Shown here: positions 25,794 to 35,192 of the stretch, piece by piece
Position numbering within the stretch: the stretch's first letter is position 1
How the letters are laid out: every line of letters starts with the position of its first letter
Position numbers and translations under genes: made by a program
DNA from: Pirellulales bacterium
GTDB lineage: Bacteria; Planctomycetota; Planctomycetia; Pirellulales; Lacipirellulaceae
Assembly (NCBI GenBank): GCA_025935855.1
Contig: JAICUM010000004.1
Location: 1-36,143, forward strand
Reading direction: 5' to 3'
DNA: 36,143 nucleotides
The notes under the pieces: model-generated
Databases searched by the model: none
What the model saw: the letters and a program-made list of their open reading frames with translations, nothing else
Told to the model about the DNA's origin: nothing

Positions 25794-26063
25794 ATGTCAG
25801 TCACGAAAGATCGCAAGCGGGAATTGATCGACCAGTACGGCCGGACGGAGAGCGACACGGGTTCGCCCGAGGTGCAGGTATCGATCCTGACGAGCCGCAT
25901 TGCGGAGATGACCAAGCATCTGCAGCTCCACAAGAAGGATTTTGCCAGCCGCCGGGGTCTGTTGGGCATGGTCAGCCGCCGGCGTCGCCTGCTGGATTAC
26001 GTGAAGCGCACCAATCCGCAGTCGTATCTGGATTTGCTCCGGCGTTTGGACCTCCGCAAGTAG
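25794..26063 (+). CDS. rpsO: 30S ribosomal protein S15
   Basis: 89 aa; HKKDFASRRGLLGMVSRRRRLLDYVKRTNPQSYLDLLRRLDLRK; followed by pnp as in many bacteria. Confidence 0.97.
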   Translation: MSVTKDRKRELIDQYGRTESDTGSPEVQVSILTSRIAEMTKHLQLHKKDFASRRGLLGMVSRRRRLLDYVKRTNPQSYLDLLRRLDLRK

Positions 26064-26182
26064 CGCTTTCGCCCTTGGTGGCGGGATTGTCGGCTGGCGG
26101 CCGGCATTGGGCGCTTGCGGTTTCGTTGGTCGCACGTTCGTTTACGCGTCCCCTTTCTGGGGCGGGTCTTCGTGGCGTTGTC

Positions 26183-26203
26183 CCGGAGGGCGTGGCCCTC
26201 CGG
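26183..26203. repeat. Hairpin in the rpsO-pnp spacer
   Basis: CCGGAGGGC(gtg)GCCCTCCGG, perfect 9-bp stem. Confidence 0.65.
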
Positions 26204-26277
26204 CTATTGGCAGGCGTTGCCTCGGGGCTAGGAGAGATGCGGTGCTGGGGCTCGTAACCCAGTTAGGAATTGGAAAA

Positions 26278-28392
26278 TTGAATCGCATTCGAGTTGAAAA
26301 GAAGATTGGAAAAGGAACGTTCTCATTTGAAACCGGCGCCCTGGCGAAGCAAGCCGCCGGCGCTGTGTTGGTCCGGTATGCCGACACGGTCGTGCTGGTG
26401 GCGGCAGCCAGCGATAAGCCTCGGCCCGGCATCGACTTCTTCCCGCTGACGTGCGACTACCGCGAGCGGACGGCCGCGGCAGGCAAATTCCCCGGCGGCT
26501 TTATCAAGCGCGAGGGGCGGCCCACGCTGAAAGAGACCTTGACCTCGCGGTTAATGGACCGGCCGATTCGGCCGTTGTTCCCCGAGGGGTTCAACGACGA
26601 AGTTCAGATTCAGGCGTTCGTGATGGCGAGCGACCGGCAGACGGACGGCGACGTGCTGGCGATGAATGGCGCGGCAGCGGCGCTGGGCGTTTCGGAGCTG
26701 CCGTTCCAGGGGCCGTTGGCCTCGGTGCGGCTGGGGCAGGTTGACGGCAAGTTCGTGCCGTTCCCGACGCAGGACGAGTTGGAGGTCAGCACGCTGGACC
26801 TGATCGTGTCCGGCACGAAGGAAGCGGTGCTGATGATCGAGGGCTTCGGCCGTGAGCTGCCGGAGGACGAGATGGCCGAGGCCATTCTCACCGCTCACAA
26901 GTACGTGAAGGAGCTGTGCGACTTGCAGCAGGAGCTGATCGACAAGGCAGGCAAGCAGAAGCGAGAGTTTGTGGCGCCGGCGTCGGACGGCTTGTCCGAC
27001 AAGCTGAAAGAGAAGTACTACGCCAAGGCTCGCGAGGCGAAGCAGACGGAAGGCAAGCACGCTCGGGCCGACGCCATGCGGGCTGTGAAGGAGCAGGCCC
27101 AGGCCGAGCTGATTCCCGATCCGGCGGCGGAAGGCGCGTATCAACTGGCTTCCTTCTCGAAGGCGTGGCACGACATGGAGGCGCGGATTGTCCGCGACCT
27201 GATTCAAGGCGGCACGCGGCCGGACGGGCGCGACTACAAGACGCTGCGGGCGATTCACTGCGAGGTGGATTTGCTGCCGCGCGTACACGGCTCTGCGATG
27301 TTCCAGCGCGGCGAGACGCAGGCGCTGATCACGGTGACGCTCGGCACGGGCCGCGACGAGCAGCGCGTGGACGGGCTGTTCGACGAGTACTCGAAGCGGT
27401 TCATGCTGGATTACAACTTTCCGTCGTTCTCGGTGGGCGAGGTGCGGCCAATTCGTGGGCCGGGGCGGCGTGAGATCGGCCACGGCGCCTTGGCCGAGCG
27501 AAGCGTGAACCCGGTGCTGCCGGACCACGACGAGTTCCCGTACACGGTGCGGGTGATTTCGGACATTCTGGAGTCGAACGGCTCCAGCTCGATGGCCTCG
27601 GTGTGCGGGGCGACACTGGGGCTGATGGCCGCCGGCGTGCCGATCACCAATCCGGTCGCGGGCATCTCGACGGGCCTGGTGAAGGACGGCGAGAAGTGGG
27701 TGCTGCTCACCGATATCATCGGTGACGAAGACCACTACGGCGACATGGATTTCAAGATCGCCGGCACGCAGAACGGCATCACGGGCATTCAGCTCGACCT
27801 GAAGATCGACGGCATTAGCGAGGAGATCATCCGGGCGACGCTGGCCCAATCGCGCGAGGCGCGGCTGGAAATCCTGCGGTCGATGCTCTCGACGATTCCG
27901 CGGCCGCGCACATCGGTGGCGGAGAGCGCTCCGCGGCTGTTCCGCACGCAGATCAACCCGGACAAGATTGGCCTGTTGATCGGCCCCGGCGGCAAGACGA
28001 TCCGCGGCATTCAGGAAGAAACGGGCGTCACGATCGACGTGCAGGAAGACGGCACGGTGACAATCGCCGGCGGCGACGAAGCGTCGGCCCGTGCGGGCCT
28101 GGCGAAGGTCGAAGCCCTGACGGCGAGCGTGCAGGTCGGCCGCGTTTACGACGGCACCGTGACGAGCGTGAAGGACTTCGGCGCGTTCGTCGAAATCCTG
28201 CCGGGCCGCGACGGGCTGTGCCACATCAGCGAGCTGGCGGAAGGCTACGTCTCGTCGGTGGGCGACGTGTGCAAGGTGGGCGACCACATGAAGGTGAAGG
28301 TGATCGCCGTCGATGAGCAGGACCGCGTGAAGCTCAGCCGCAAGGCGGCGCTGCGGGAGGAAGCTCAACAGGAAGAGCCGGTCGAGGCGTAA
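26278..28392 (+). CDS. pnp: Polyribonucleotide nucleotidyltransferase (PNPase)
   Basis: NRIRVEKKIGKGTFSFETGALAKQAAGAVLVRYADT..., KH (IGLLIGPGGKTIRGIQEETGVTIDV) and S1 (GRVYDGTVTSVKDFGAFVEILPGRDGLCHISEL) domains. Homology begins at a TTG (26278), with aggaa upstream. Confidence 0.95.
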   Translation: MNRIRVEKKIGKGTFSFETGALAKQAAGAVLVRYADTVVLVAAASDKPRPGIDFFPLTCDYRERTAAAGKFPGGFIKREGRPTLKETLTSRLMDRPIRPLFPEGFNDEVQIQAFVMASDRQTDGDVLAMNGAAAALGVSELPFQGPLASVRLGQVDGKFVPFPTQDELEVSTLDLIVSGTKEAVLMIEGFGRELPEDEMAEAILTAHKYVKELCDLQQELIDKAGKQKREFVAPASDGLSDKLKEKYYAKAREAKQTEGKHARADAMRAVKEQAQAELIPDPAAEGAYQLASFSKAWHDMEARIVRDLIQGGTRPDGRDYKTLRAIHCEVDLLPRVHGSAMFQRGETQALITVTLGTGRDEQRVDGLFDEYSKRFMLDYNFPSFSVGEVRPIRGPGRREIGHGALAERSVNPVLPDHDEFPYTVRVISDILESNGSSSMASVCGATLGLMAAGVPITNPVAGISTGLVKDGEKWVLLTDIIGDEDHYGDMDFKIAGTQNGITGIQLDLKIDGISEEIIRATLAQSREARLEILRSMLSTIPRPRTSVAESAPRLFRTQINPDKIGLLIGPGGKTIRGIQEETGVTIDVQEDGTVTIAGGDEASARAGLAKVEALTASVQVGRVYDGTVTSVKDFGAFVEILPGRDGLCHISELAEGYVSSVGDVCKVGDHMKVKVIAVDEQDRVKLSRKAALREEAQQEEPVEA

Positions 28393-28420
28393 CGCGGCGT
28401 TAATCAGAATTTGAAGCGAA

Positions 28421-28447
28421 CAGCGGGGCCGAACGACGGCCCCGCTG
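28421..28447 (+). terminator. Hairpin/terminator-like structure after pnp
   Basis: CAGCGGGGCCG(aacga)CGGCCCCGCTG, 11-bp perfect stem; weak T-tract. Confidence 0.55.
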
Positions 28448-28466
28448 CTTTGCGCGGACAGGAAAT

Positions 28467-29231
28467 ATGTCGAGCGACGGACAACAGAGCGACCCGTATG
28501 AAAAGCTGCTCGCGCAGTACACGGAGATGGCGCGCCTAGCCGGGGCGCTGGCGCATGAGATTAAGAACCCGCTGTCCACGATTCGGCTGAACATGGAGCT
28601 GCTGGCGGAGGACCTAGAGGATTCGCCGGAGCCGGTGCAGCGGCGCGCCGTGAAGCGCGTGGACGTGATGAAGCGCGAATGCCAGCGGCTGCAGGATTTG
28701 CTCGACGACTTTCTGAATTTCGCGAAGGTGCGGCGGCTGAACCTGCAGCCGACGGATTTGAACGCCGAGATTGACGAGACGCTCGACTTCTTCGAGCCGG
28801 AGGCGGCGGCGGGCGACGTGGAGATCGTGCGGTATCTCGATCCGAACCTGCCGCGGGTGTTGCTGGACGCCGAGTCGTTCCGCAGCGCGCTGATCAATCT
28901 GCTCTTGAACGCCAAGCAGGCGATGCCAAAGGGAGGGCAGTTGGTGGTGCGCACCGCGGCGAGCGCCGACACGGTGACGGTTCACCTCATCGACACGGGC
29001 GTGGGTATCGACGAGCAGACGGCGGCGCACATGTTCGAGGCGTTTTACTCGACGAAGCCGGGCGGCTCTGGCCTTGGGCTGCCGACGACGACGAAGATCA
29101 TCGAAGCCCACGGCGGGCAGATTCTTGTCCACAGCGAAGTGGGGCGGGGGACGCAGTTCACGATTGAGCTGCCGGCGCTGCGGCGGCTGGGCTCGAGCGC
29201 CGGCGCATCAGCGGTTGCCGCGGCGGATTAG
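28467..29231 (+). CDS. Soluble NtrB-like sensor histidine kinase without evident sensory domain
   Basis: 254 aa; H-box ALAHEIKNPLSTIRLNMELL, N-box LINLLLNAKQAM, G1 DTGVGI, G2 GGSGLGLPTTTKIIEAHGG; no TM or PAS region visible. Confidence 0.9.
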   Translation: MSSDGQQSDPYEKLLAQYTEMARLAGALAHEIKNPLSTIRLNMELLAEDLEDSPEPVQRRAVKRVDVMKRECQRLQDLLDDFLNFAKVRRLNLQPTDLNAEIDETLDFFEPEAAAGDVEIVRYLDPNLPRVLLDAESFRSALINLLLNAKQAMPKGGQLVVRTAASADTVTVHLIDTGVGIDEQTAAHMFEAFYSTKPGGSGLGLPTTTKIIEAHGGQILVHSEVGRGTQFTIELPALRRLGSSAGASAVAAAD

Positions 29232-29531
29232 TTGCATCCAATCCCGAGCGCCGTGAAAAACGCGAGAGATTTCCACGCCTTGCCGCGTTTGGGAATAACA
29301 GATCACGTAGTTATGCGCCGGCGGCCTCGGTGAAAAGACGCGAAGCCCCGCTCTCAGCTCATCACGCCGCTCGCCGGCCTCTGGATTCTCACCAAGGACT
29401 TCAAACGCGTCGAACAAGGCCGCGACGACGCGCTTTGCGGCGCGTTCGTTTTGAGCAATCAAATAGTCGGCGATGCCGTCCAGATCCGGGGCGCACTGCT
29501 TCGAGAGTCGATAAGCGGCGGGCTTCATCAA
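29208..29531 (-). CDS. ParE/RelE-family toxin
   Basis: 107 aa; YRLSKQCAPDLDGIADYLIAQNERAAKRVVAALFDAFEVLGENPEAGERRDELRAGLRVFSPRPPAHNYVICYSQTRQGVEISRVFHGARDW. Confidence 0.88.
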   Translation of the reverse strand: MMKPAAYRLSKQCAPDLDGIADYLIAQNERAAKRVVAALFDAFEVLGENPEAGERRDELRAGLRVFSPRPPAHNYVICYSQTRQGVEISRVFHGARDWMQLIRRGNR

Positions 29532-29788
29532 TCGTGCTGTTGTCCGGCGCGCTGTCTGGCTCGGTCCAAGAGTCCGTCGAAGAATTCTCGCAGGCCTTCC
29601 TGATCGAATTCTAGGTACTCGCCCTCTTCGAGCTGCCGGTGGCCGATGTCAATTCGGACCAGTAAATCCTGTCGTTCACGAAGCAGGTCCACTGCGGCTT
29701 CGAGCGCCGCGGACCGAGACGGAAAGAACCCGCGAGACACGGTTTCGCCGAGAAATGCTTCGGAGTCACTGGATAGATCGATTGACAT
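29528..29788 (-). CDS. ParD/CopG-like antitoxin
   Basis: 86 aa from ATG 29788; [39 protein letters not shown]; 4-nt overlap with the downstream toxin gene. Confidence 0.82.
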   Translation of the reverse strand: MSIDLSSDSEAFLGETVSRGFFPSRSAALEAAVDLLRERQDLLVRIDIGHRQLEEGEYLEFDQEGLREFFDGLLDRARQRAGQQHD

Positions 29789-29899
29789 GCGTTGCTCCTC
29801 CAAGGTCATTATGCCGTAAATGGATGGCAGGTCAAAACGAGTTCTCGGCGGTTCGGCCGCCCCTTTTTTGGGGTACGCCAGCCCCGTATCATCGTCGGT

Positions 29900-31294
29900 A
29901 TGTCCAAGACGACGGCCGCGGCGGCGGCTCCTATTAAAGTGCTGGTGATCGACGACGAGGCGGCGCATGCCGACGCGGTGGCGGATAGCCTGGCGCGCGT
30001 CGGCTACGAGTGCACGGTGGCCACGAGCGCTCACGACGGTATCGCGATGCTTTCGCGCGATGCGTTCGAGGTGGTCGTCACCGATCTACGGATGAAGGAC
30101 GCGACGGGGCTGGACGTGCTCGCGAAGGCGAAGGAGCTGTTGCCGGACGCGGAGGTGATCGTCGTCACCGGGCATGGCACGGTGCAGTCGGCCGTCGAGG
30201 CGATGCAGCAGGGGGCGTTCAACTACCTGCTGAAGCCGCTGGATTTGAAGCAACTGCGGGCCGTGGTGGACAACGCGTCGCGGAATCAGCACTTGCGGCG
30301 GGCGAATGCCGAGCTGAGCCGGCGGCTGGATGAGAAGTTCGGCTTCGAGGGGGTTATCGGCAACAGCCCGCAGATGCACGAGGTGGTCGATCGCTTGCGG
30401 CGAATCGCGCCGACGGACGCGACGGTGCTGATTCAAGGCGAAACGGGCACCGGGAAAGAGCTGGTGGCGCAGGCGATTCATCAGAACAGCCCGCGGAAGG
30501 CCCGCCCGTTTGTGGCGCTGAACTGTGCGGCCCTCAGCGAGCACATTCTGGAGAGCGAGTTGTTCGGGCACATTCGGGGGGCGTTCACGGATGCGAGTGC
30601 CGATCGCATCGGTAAGTTCGAATACGCGAACGGCGGCACGATGTTTCTCGACGAAGTGGGCGACATGCCGCTGCCGACGCAGATCAAGCTGTTGCGCGTG
30701 CTGGAGAACCACGAGATCACGCGCGTGGGGTCGAATGACCCGGTCAAAGTGAACGTGAGAATTCTGTCGGCGACGAATCGCGATTTGGAGGAAGCGATTC
30801 GCAACGGGACATTTCGCGAGGATTTGTACCACCGGCTGAAGGTGGTGACGATCCGCTTGCCGCGGCTGGCCGAGCGGGCGCCGGACATTCCGCTCTTGAT
30901 CGAGCATTTCATTCAGCTGCACAGCGCCCGGCATCACAAGAAGATCCGGACGATCACGGTGGCGGCTCGGCGGAGGCTCATGTCGTACAGTTGGCCGGGG
31001 AACGTGCGGGAGTTGAAGAACGTCATCGAGAGTATGGTGGTCGTGGATTACGACGAAGTGCTGGACGTGGACGACCTGCCGCCGGAGCTCGCCGGGGGCG
31101 ATGGCCAGGCGCCATTGCCGACGGCCGTCGATGGGTTGGCGTCGCTCGTGGGCCGGCCACTGTCGGAGCTGGAGGGGTTGCTCATCGGCGAGACGCTCAA
31201 GGCGACCGGCGGCAATCGTGAAGAAGCGGCCGCGATGCTCGGCATTGGCGAGCGGACGTTGTATCGGAAGATTAAAGAGTACGGACTGCACTAA
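29900..31294 (+). CDS. NtrC-family sigma-54-dependent response regulator
   Basis: Start [20 protein letters not shown]; receiver [18 protein letters not shown]+ [21 protein letters not shown] in place of [21 protein letters not shown]-terminal Fis-type [30 protein letters not shown]. Confidence 0.94.
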   Translation: MSKTTAAAAAPIKVLVIDDEAAHADAVADSLARVGYECTVATSAHDGIAMLSRDAFEVVVTDLRMKDATGLDVLAKAKELLPDAEVIVVTGHGTVQSAVEAMQQGAFNYLLKPLDLKQLRAVVDNASRNQHLRRANAELSRRLDEKFGFEGVIGNSPQMHEVVDRLRRIAPTDATVLIQGETGTGKELVAQAIHQNSPRKARPFVALNCAALSEHILESELFGHIRGAFTDASADRIGKFEYANGGTMFLDEVGDMPLPTQIKLLRVLENHEITRVGSNDPVKVNVRILSATNRDLEEAIRNGTFREDLYHRLKVVTIRLPRLAERAPDIPLLIEHFIQLHSARHHKKIRTITVAARRRLMSYSWPGNVRELKNVIESMVVVDYDEVLDVDDLPPELAGGDGQAPLPTAVDGLASLVGRPLSELEGLLIGETLKATGGNREEAAAMLGIGERTLYRKIKEYGLH

Positions 31295-31300
31295 GAAGAT

Positions 31301-31450
31301 TTTTTGCCGCGAATCTCGCGAATCTTCGCGAATCGTCAGAAAGTTGTAACTTGCCGCGACCAGAGCGCTCCCCTATCGGGTCGCGGCAAAACACGTGCGA
31401 TTTATTGTTTGTTTTTGATCCGCGCGGATTCGCGAGATTTGCGGCGAAAA
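31301..31450. repeat. Nested palindromes between the response regulator gene and mutL
   Basis: Outer arms 31301-31324 and 31427-31450 (22 of 24 complementary); inner arms 31351-31361 and 31379-31389 (11 of 11) around AGCGCTCCCCTATC. Confidence 0.8.
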
Positions 31451-31458
31451 CTCTTATC

Positions 31459-33339
31459 ATGCCAACGATTCGCCAACTGCCGCCGAATGTTGTGAATAAG
31501 ATCGCGGCGGGGGAGGTGATCGAGCGGCCGGCGAGCGTGGTGAAGGAACTGGTGGAGAATTCGATCGACGCCGGCGCGCGGCGGATCGACGTGGCGGTGG
31601 AGCAGGGCGGGGTGGAGTTGATCCGCGTCGTGGACGACGGCTGCGGCGTGGCGCCGGAGCAGTTGGAGCTGGCGCTGGCGAGCCATGCCACGAGCAAAAT
31701 CGTGGATGCGGATGATCTGTTTCGCGTGGGGACGCTGGGATTCCGGGGGGAGGCGCTGGCGTCGATTGCGGCGGTGAGTAAGTTGACGTTTCGCAGCCGG
31801 CCCGCTGAAGCGGAGCTCGCGAATGAGCTTGAAGTTGTGGGAGGGCGCGCGGAGGCGCTACGACCGGCGGGGGGGCCGTGCGGGACGACGGTTGAGGTGC
31901 GGAATCTGTTCTTCAACACGCCGGTGCGGCAGAAGTTTTTGCGCACCGTGCAGACGGAGATGGGGCACATTGTCGAGGCCGTCTCGCGGTTGGCGCTAGC
32001 GCATCCGGCCATTCATTTTACGCTGTCGCACAATGGCCGGGTGCTGCATGAGCTGCCGCCGGGTGACGCGCGTGCGCGGATCGCGGCGCTGTTTGGGCCG
32101 GAGCTGGCGGACAGCTTGATTCCGATTCAAAGCCTGGACGGCGAGGTGCAGCTTGCGGGTGAAGTGGCGAACCCCTCGCAGAGCCGGCCGAATAATCGGA
32201 TGCAGTATTTGTTTCTGAACGGCCGGTTTATTCGCGACCGCTCGCTACAGCACGCGCTGGGGGAAGCGTATCGCGGGCTCTTGCTCACGGGGCGGTTTCC
32301 GATCTGCTTTTTGCACCTGCGGATGCCGCCGGCGGCGGTGGACGTGAACGTACACCCGACGAAGCTGGAAGTGCGGTTTCAGGACGGCGGGCGGATTTAC
32401 AGCCAACTGCTCGGGGCGCTGCGGACGAAGTTCCTCTCGACGGATCTTGTCGCGCGGGCGTCGGCGCCGCCGATGACCGTTGACGCCGGCGCGGATGCGG
32501 CGGATGAACTCGCGCCGGCCGCGGCTTCGTCGCATGATCTCTGGGAATGGGCGAAGCGGCAGCTATCGCCCGGAGTGGCGGACGACGGCTCGTCGCGCGA
32601 CTTCGCCGCGCCTTTCGCGGAACGGACCGACGGGCTGCAATTTCATCGCATTGATCTGCCGCCGCTCGTGGGCCGCGCTCCCGCGCCGCACGTGCCAACG
32701 CCAAGCGCGGGCGAAACGCTAACCCCATCCGCGGCCCACGCGCCTAAGATTGAAAGCGAGTCGCAGCGTCCGCCGCGCGCCCTGCAAATTCACAACCGGT
32801 ACCTTGTGGCTGAAACGTCGGATGGGTTAGAAGTCATCGACCAACACGCCCTGCACGAGCGCATCTTGTACGAAGCGCTCCGGGAGCGCGTGCTGGCCGG
32901 CGCGGTCGAGAGCCAGCGGCTGCTCGTGCCGGAGCCGATCGACCTGGCGCCGAGCGAGGCCGCCGCGGCGCTGGAGCATCGCGACGTGCTGGCGCAGCTT
33001 GGGATGGAAGTCGAATCGTTCGGCGGCGAGACGCTGCTCATTTCCACCTACCCGGCGATGCTCGCGAACCTGCCGCCGGGCGAGGTGCTCCGCGGTCTGG
33101 TGGAGCAACTGCTGCACGAGGGGAAGCGGCCGGAGTCGCGCGACGTGCTGGATGAGCTGCTCCACATGATCGCCTGCAAGGCGGCGATCAAATACGGCGA
33201 CCGGCTAACGCCGCAGGAGATCGACGCCCTGCTGGAACGCCGCGACCTGGCCCAGGACCACCATCACTGCCCGCACGGCCGGCCCACGGCCCTGGTTTTC
33301 ACGCGGGAACAGCTCGACCGGCAGTTCAAGCGGATTTGA
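31459..33339 (+). CDS. mutL: DNA mismatch repair protein MutL
   Basis: MPTIRQLPPNVVNKIAAGEVIERPASVVKELVENSIDAGA, DDGCGV, ASHATSKI, GTLGFRGEALASIAAVS; C-term HHHCPHGRPTALVFTREQLDRQFKR. Confidence 0.96.
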   Translation: MPTIRQLPPNVVNKIAAGEVIERPASVVKELVENSIDAGARRIDVAVEQGGVELIRVVDDGCGVAPEQLELALASHATSKIVDADDLFRVGTLGFRGEALASIAAVSKLTFRSRPAEAELANELEVVGGRAEALRPAGGPCGTTVEVRNLFFNTPVRQKFLRTVQTEMGHIVEAVSRLALAHPAIHFTLSHNGRVLHELPPGDARARIAALFGPELADSLIPIQSLDGEVQLAGEVANPSQSRPNNRMQYLFLNGRFIRDRSLQHALGEAYRGLLLTGRFPICFLHLRMPPAAVDVNVHPTKLEVRFQDGGRIYSQLLGALRTKFLSTDLVARASAPPMTVDAGADAADELAPAAASSHDLWEWAKRQLSPGVADDGSSRDFAAPFAERTDGLQFHRIDLPPLVGRAPAPHVPTPSAGETLTPSAAHAPKIESESQRPPRALQIHNRYLVAETSDGLEVIDQHALHERILYEALRERVLAGAVESQRLLVPEPIDLAPSEAAAALEHRDVLAQLGMEVESFGGETLLISTYPAMLANLPPGEVLRGLVEQLLHEGKRPESRDVLDELLHMIACKAAIKYGDRLTPQEIDALLERRDLAQDHHHCPHGRPTALVFTREQLDRQFKRI

Positions 33340-33393
33340 ACAGCCGCCGCCGATGTAGCACAATAGTAATCTTCAACCGCTGAAGAATAATTA

Positions 33394-33645
33394 ACAGAAG
33401 GTCGCAAAGGTCGCCAAGAGTAAAGACCAGAAGTCTGATGAATTGGTGCTCAGTGATCCGGTCTTAATCCGGCCACGAGTAGCTAGAACGGGTTTAAAAA
33501 CCGGGGGCTAGCGCCCCGCGGCTGATGAAATTAGCCGGAACGCGCTAGCGTCCGGTTTAGCACAATTGGTTTTGAAATCACTTCTAAGCAAACTGCCATA
33601 AGCGATTAGACTTTGCCAATGTTCCTTGACTTTGCGACCTTCTGT
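33394..33645. repeat. Long-range inverted repeat enclosing two smaller palindromes
   Basis: ACAGAAGGTCGCAAAG (33394-33409) and CTTTGCGACCTTCTGT (33630-33645), 16/16; inside are AACCGGGGGCTAGCGCCCCGCGGCT (about 33499-33523) and AGCCGGAACGCGCTAGCGTCCGGTT (about 33533-33557). Confidence 0.75.
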
Positions 33646-33671
33646 AACCACCCTTTGAGTCCGTTTGTACG

Positions 33672-35189
33672 ATGATCTGCGTTGCCATTGGCCGTAGCCG
33701 CCACAAGCATATGATGGCGGAGCACCAGCACCTTGCCGAGCAAGGCGCGAAGATGGTCGAGCTGCGCCTCGACTACGTGGCCGGCCGGGTGAACATCCGC
33801 CGGCTGATGGCCGAGCGGCCCGAAGGTTGCCAGGTGATCATCACGGCGCGCCGCAAGGAGGACGGCGGCAAATGGCAGGGGACCGAGGAAGCTCGCCAGC
33901 TGCTCTTGCGCGAGGCGATCGCTGAAGGCGTTGATTGGGTGGATCTGGAAGAGGACGTCGCGGGGCAGATTCGCCGTTTCGGCCGCACTAAGCGGATTGT
34001 GAGCTACCACAACTTCCGCAAGACGCCCGACGACCTGCGCGAGCTGCACGAGCGGATGGCGGGGCTCGATCCGGACGTCATCAAGATTGCCACGATGGCC
34101 AACACGCCGCATGACAACGTGCGGGTGTTGGAGATGATGCAGGAAAGCGAGATCCCGACCGTCGGCATGTGCATGGGCGACATCGGCACGCCGTCGCGCA
34201 TTCTGGCGGGCAAATTCGGGGCGCCATTCACTTACGCCACGTTCCATCACGAGCGGACGCTCGCTCCCGGTCAACTCAGCTTCCGGCAGATGACGGAGAT
34301 CTACAACTACGAGCGGATTGGGCACAACACGATGGTGTACGGCGTGATCGCTGACCCGATCGGCCACAGCCTCAGCCCGCACGTCCACAACGCGGCGTTC
34401 GAGGCGCGGGGCATCGACGCGGTGTACGTGCCGTTCCGCGTACCGGCGGATTCGCTGGGGCAGTTCATGGAAGACGCGCCGCGGCTAGGGATCAAAGGGC
34501 TGAGCGTCACGATTCCCCACAAGGAAGCCATCGGCCGGCATCTGACGAAGGTCGATCCTGCGGTGAAGAGCATCGCGGCGGTGAACACCGTGGTGTTCGA
34601 CGCCGCCGAGCGCATCGGCTACAACACCGACTACAACGCGGCGATGGATTGCCTGGAGCATGCGCTGGGGCAAATTGGCGCCGAGCCGAGCCCTCTGAAG
34701 GGGAAGCGCGTGCTGGTGCTGGGCGCCGGCGGCGTGGCCCGGCCGATTGTGTTCGGACTGCGGAAGCGCGGGGCGCTGACGAGCATTGCCTCGCGGACCT
34801 TGGCCCGCGCCGAGCGGCTGGCGAGCGCCTTTGACGCGAAAGCCATCGAATGGGAAGCTCGCCATCGCAATCCGGTGGACATTCTCATCAACTGTACGCC
34901 GGTCGGCATGCACCCGAACGTCGATGAATCGCCGATCCACAAGACATTCCTGAAACCGGCGATGATGGTTTTCGACACAGTGTATAACCCCGAGTCAACG
35001 CTGCTGGTGAAAGACGCCCGGGCGCGGAACTGCGGCGTGATCACCGGCGTCGAGATGTTCGTCCGGCAGGCGATGCTGCAGTTCTTTCTATTCACCCGCA
35101 AGGAGGCCCCGGCGGAGCTGATGCGCGACGTGTTGAAACGGGCGATTGGCCCGGTGAAGTTCGCCCCACCGCCGACCTCGGACGACTGA
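33672..35189 (+). CDS. aroDE: Bifunctional type I 3-dehydroquinate dehydratase / shikimate dehydrogenase
   Basis: N-term MVELRLDYV, RIVSYHNFRKTP, DVIKIATMAN; C-term VIADPIGHSLSPHVHNAAF, SVTIPHKEAI, VNTVV, GYNTDYNA, VLGAGGVARPIVFGL. Confidence 0.94.
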   Translation: MICVAIGRSRHKHMMAEHQHLAEQGAKMVELRLDYVAGRVNIRRLMAERPEGCQVIITARRKEDGGKWQGTEEARQLLLREAIAEGVDWVDLEEDVAGQIRRFGRTKRIVSYHNFRKTPDDLRELHERMAGLDPDVIKIATMANTPHDNVRVLEMMQESEIPTVGMCMGDIGTPSRILAGKFGAPFTYATFHHERTLAPGQLSFRQMTEIYNYERIGHNTMVYGVIADPIGHSLSPHVHNAAFEARGIDAVYVPFRVPADSLGQFMEDAPRLGIKGLSVTIPHKEAIGRHLTKVDPAVKSIAAVNTVVFDAAERIGYNTDYNAAMDCLEHALGQIGAEPSPLKGKRVLVLGAGGVARPIVFGLRKRGALTSIASRTLARAERLASAFDAKAIEWEARHRNPVDILINCTPVGMHPNVDESPIHKTFLKPAMMVFDTVYNPESTLLVKDARARNCGVITGVEMFVRQAMLQFFLFTRKEAPAELMRDVLKRAIGPVKFAPPPTSDD

Positions 35190-35192
35190 TCG

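Noticed and set aside
26551-28368. 605-aa minus-strand ORF antisense to pnp
   Set aside because: Lies entirely opposite a clear PNPase gene; long Arg/His-rich antisense ORFs are expected in GC-rich coding DNA.
30086-31291. 401-aa minus-strand ORF antisense to the NtrC-like regulator
   Set aside because: Shadow ORF; no recognisable domain, Arg/His/Gln-rich.
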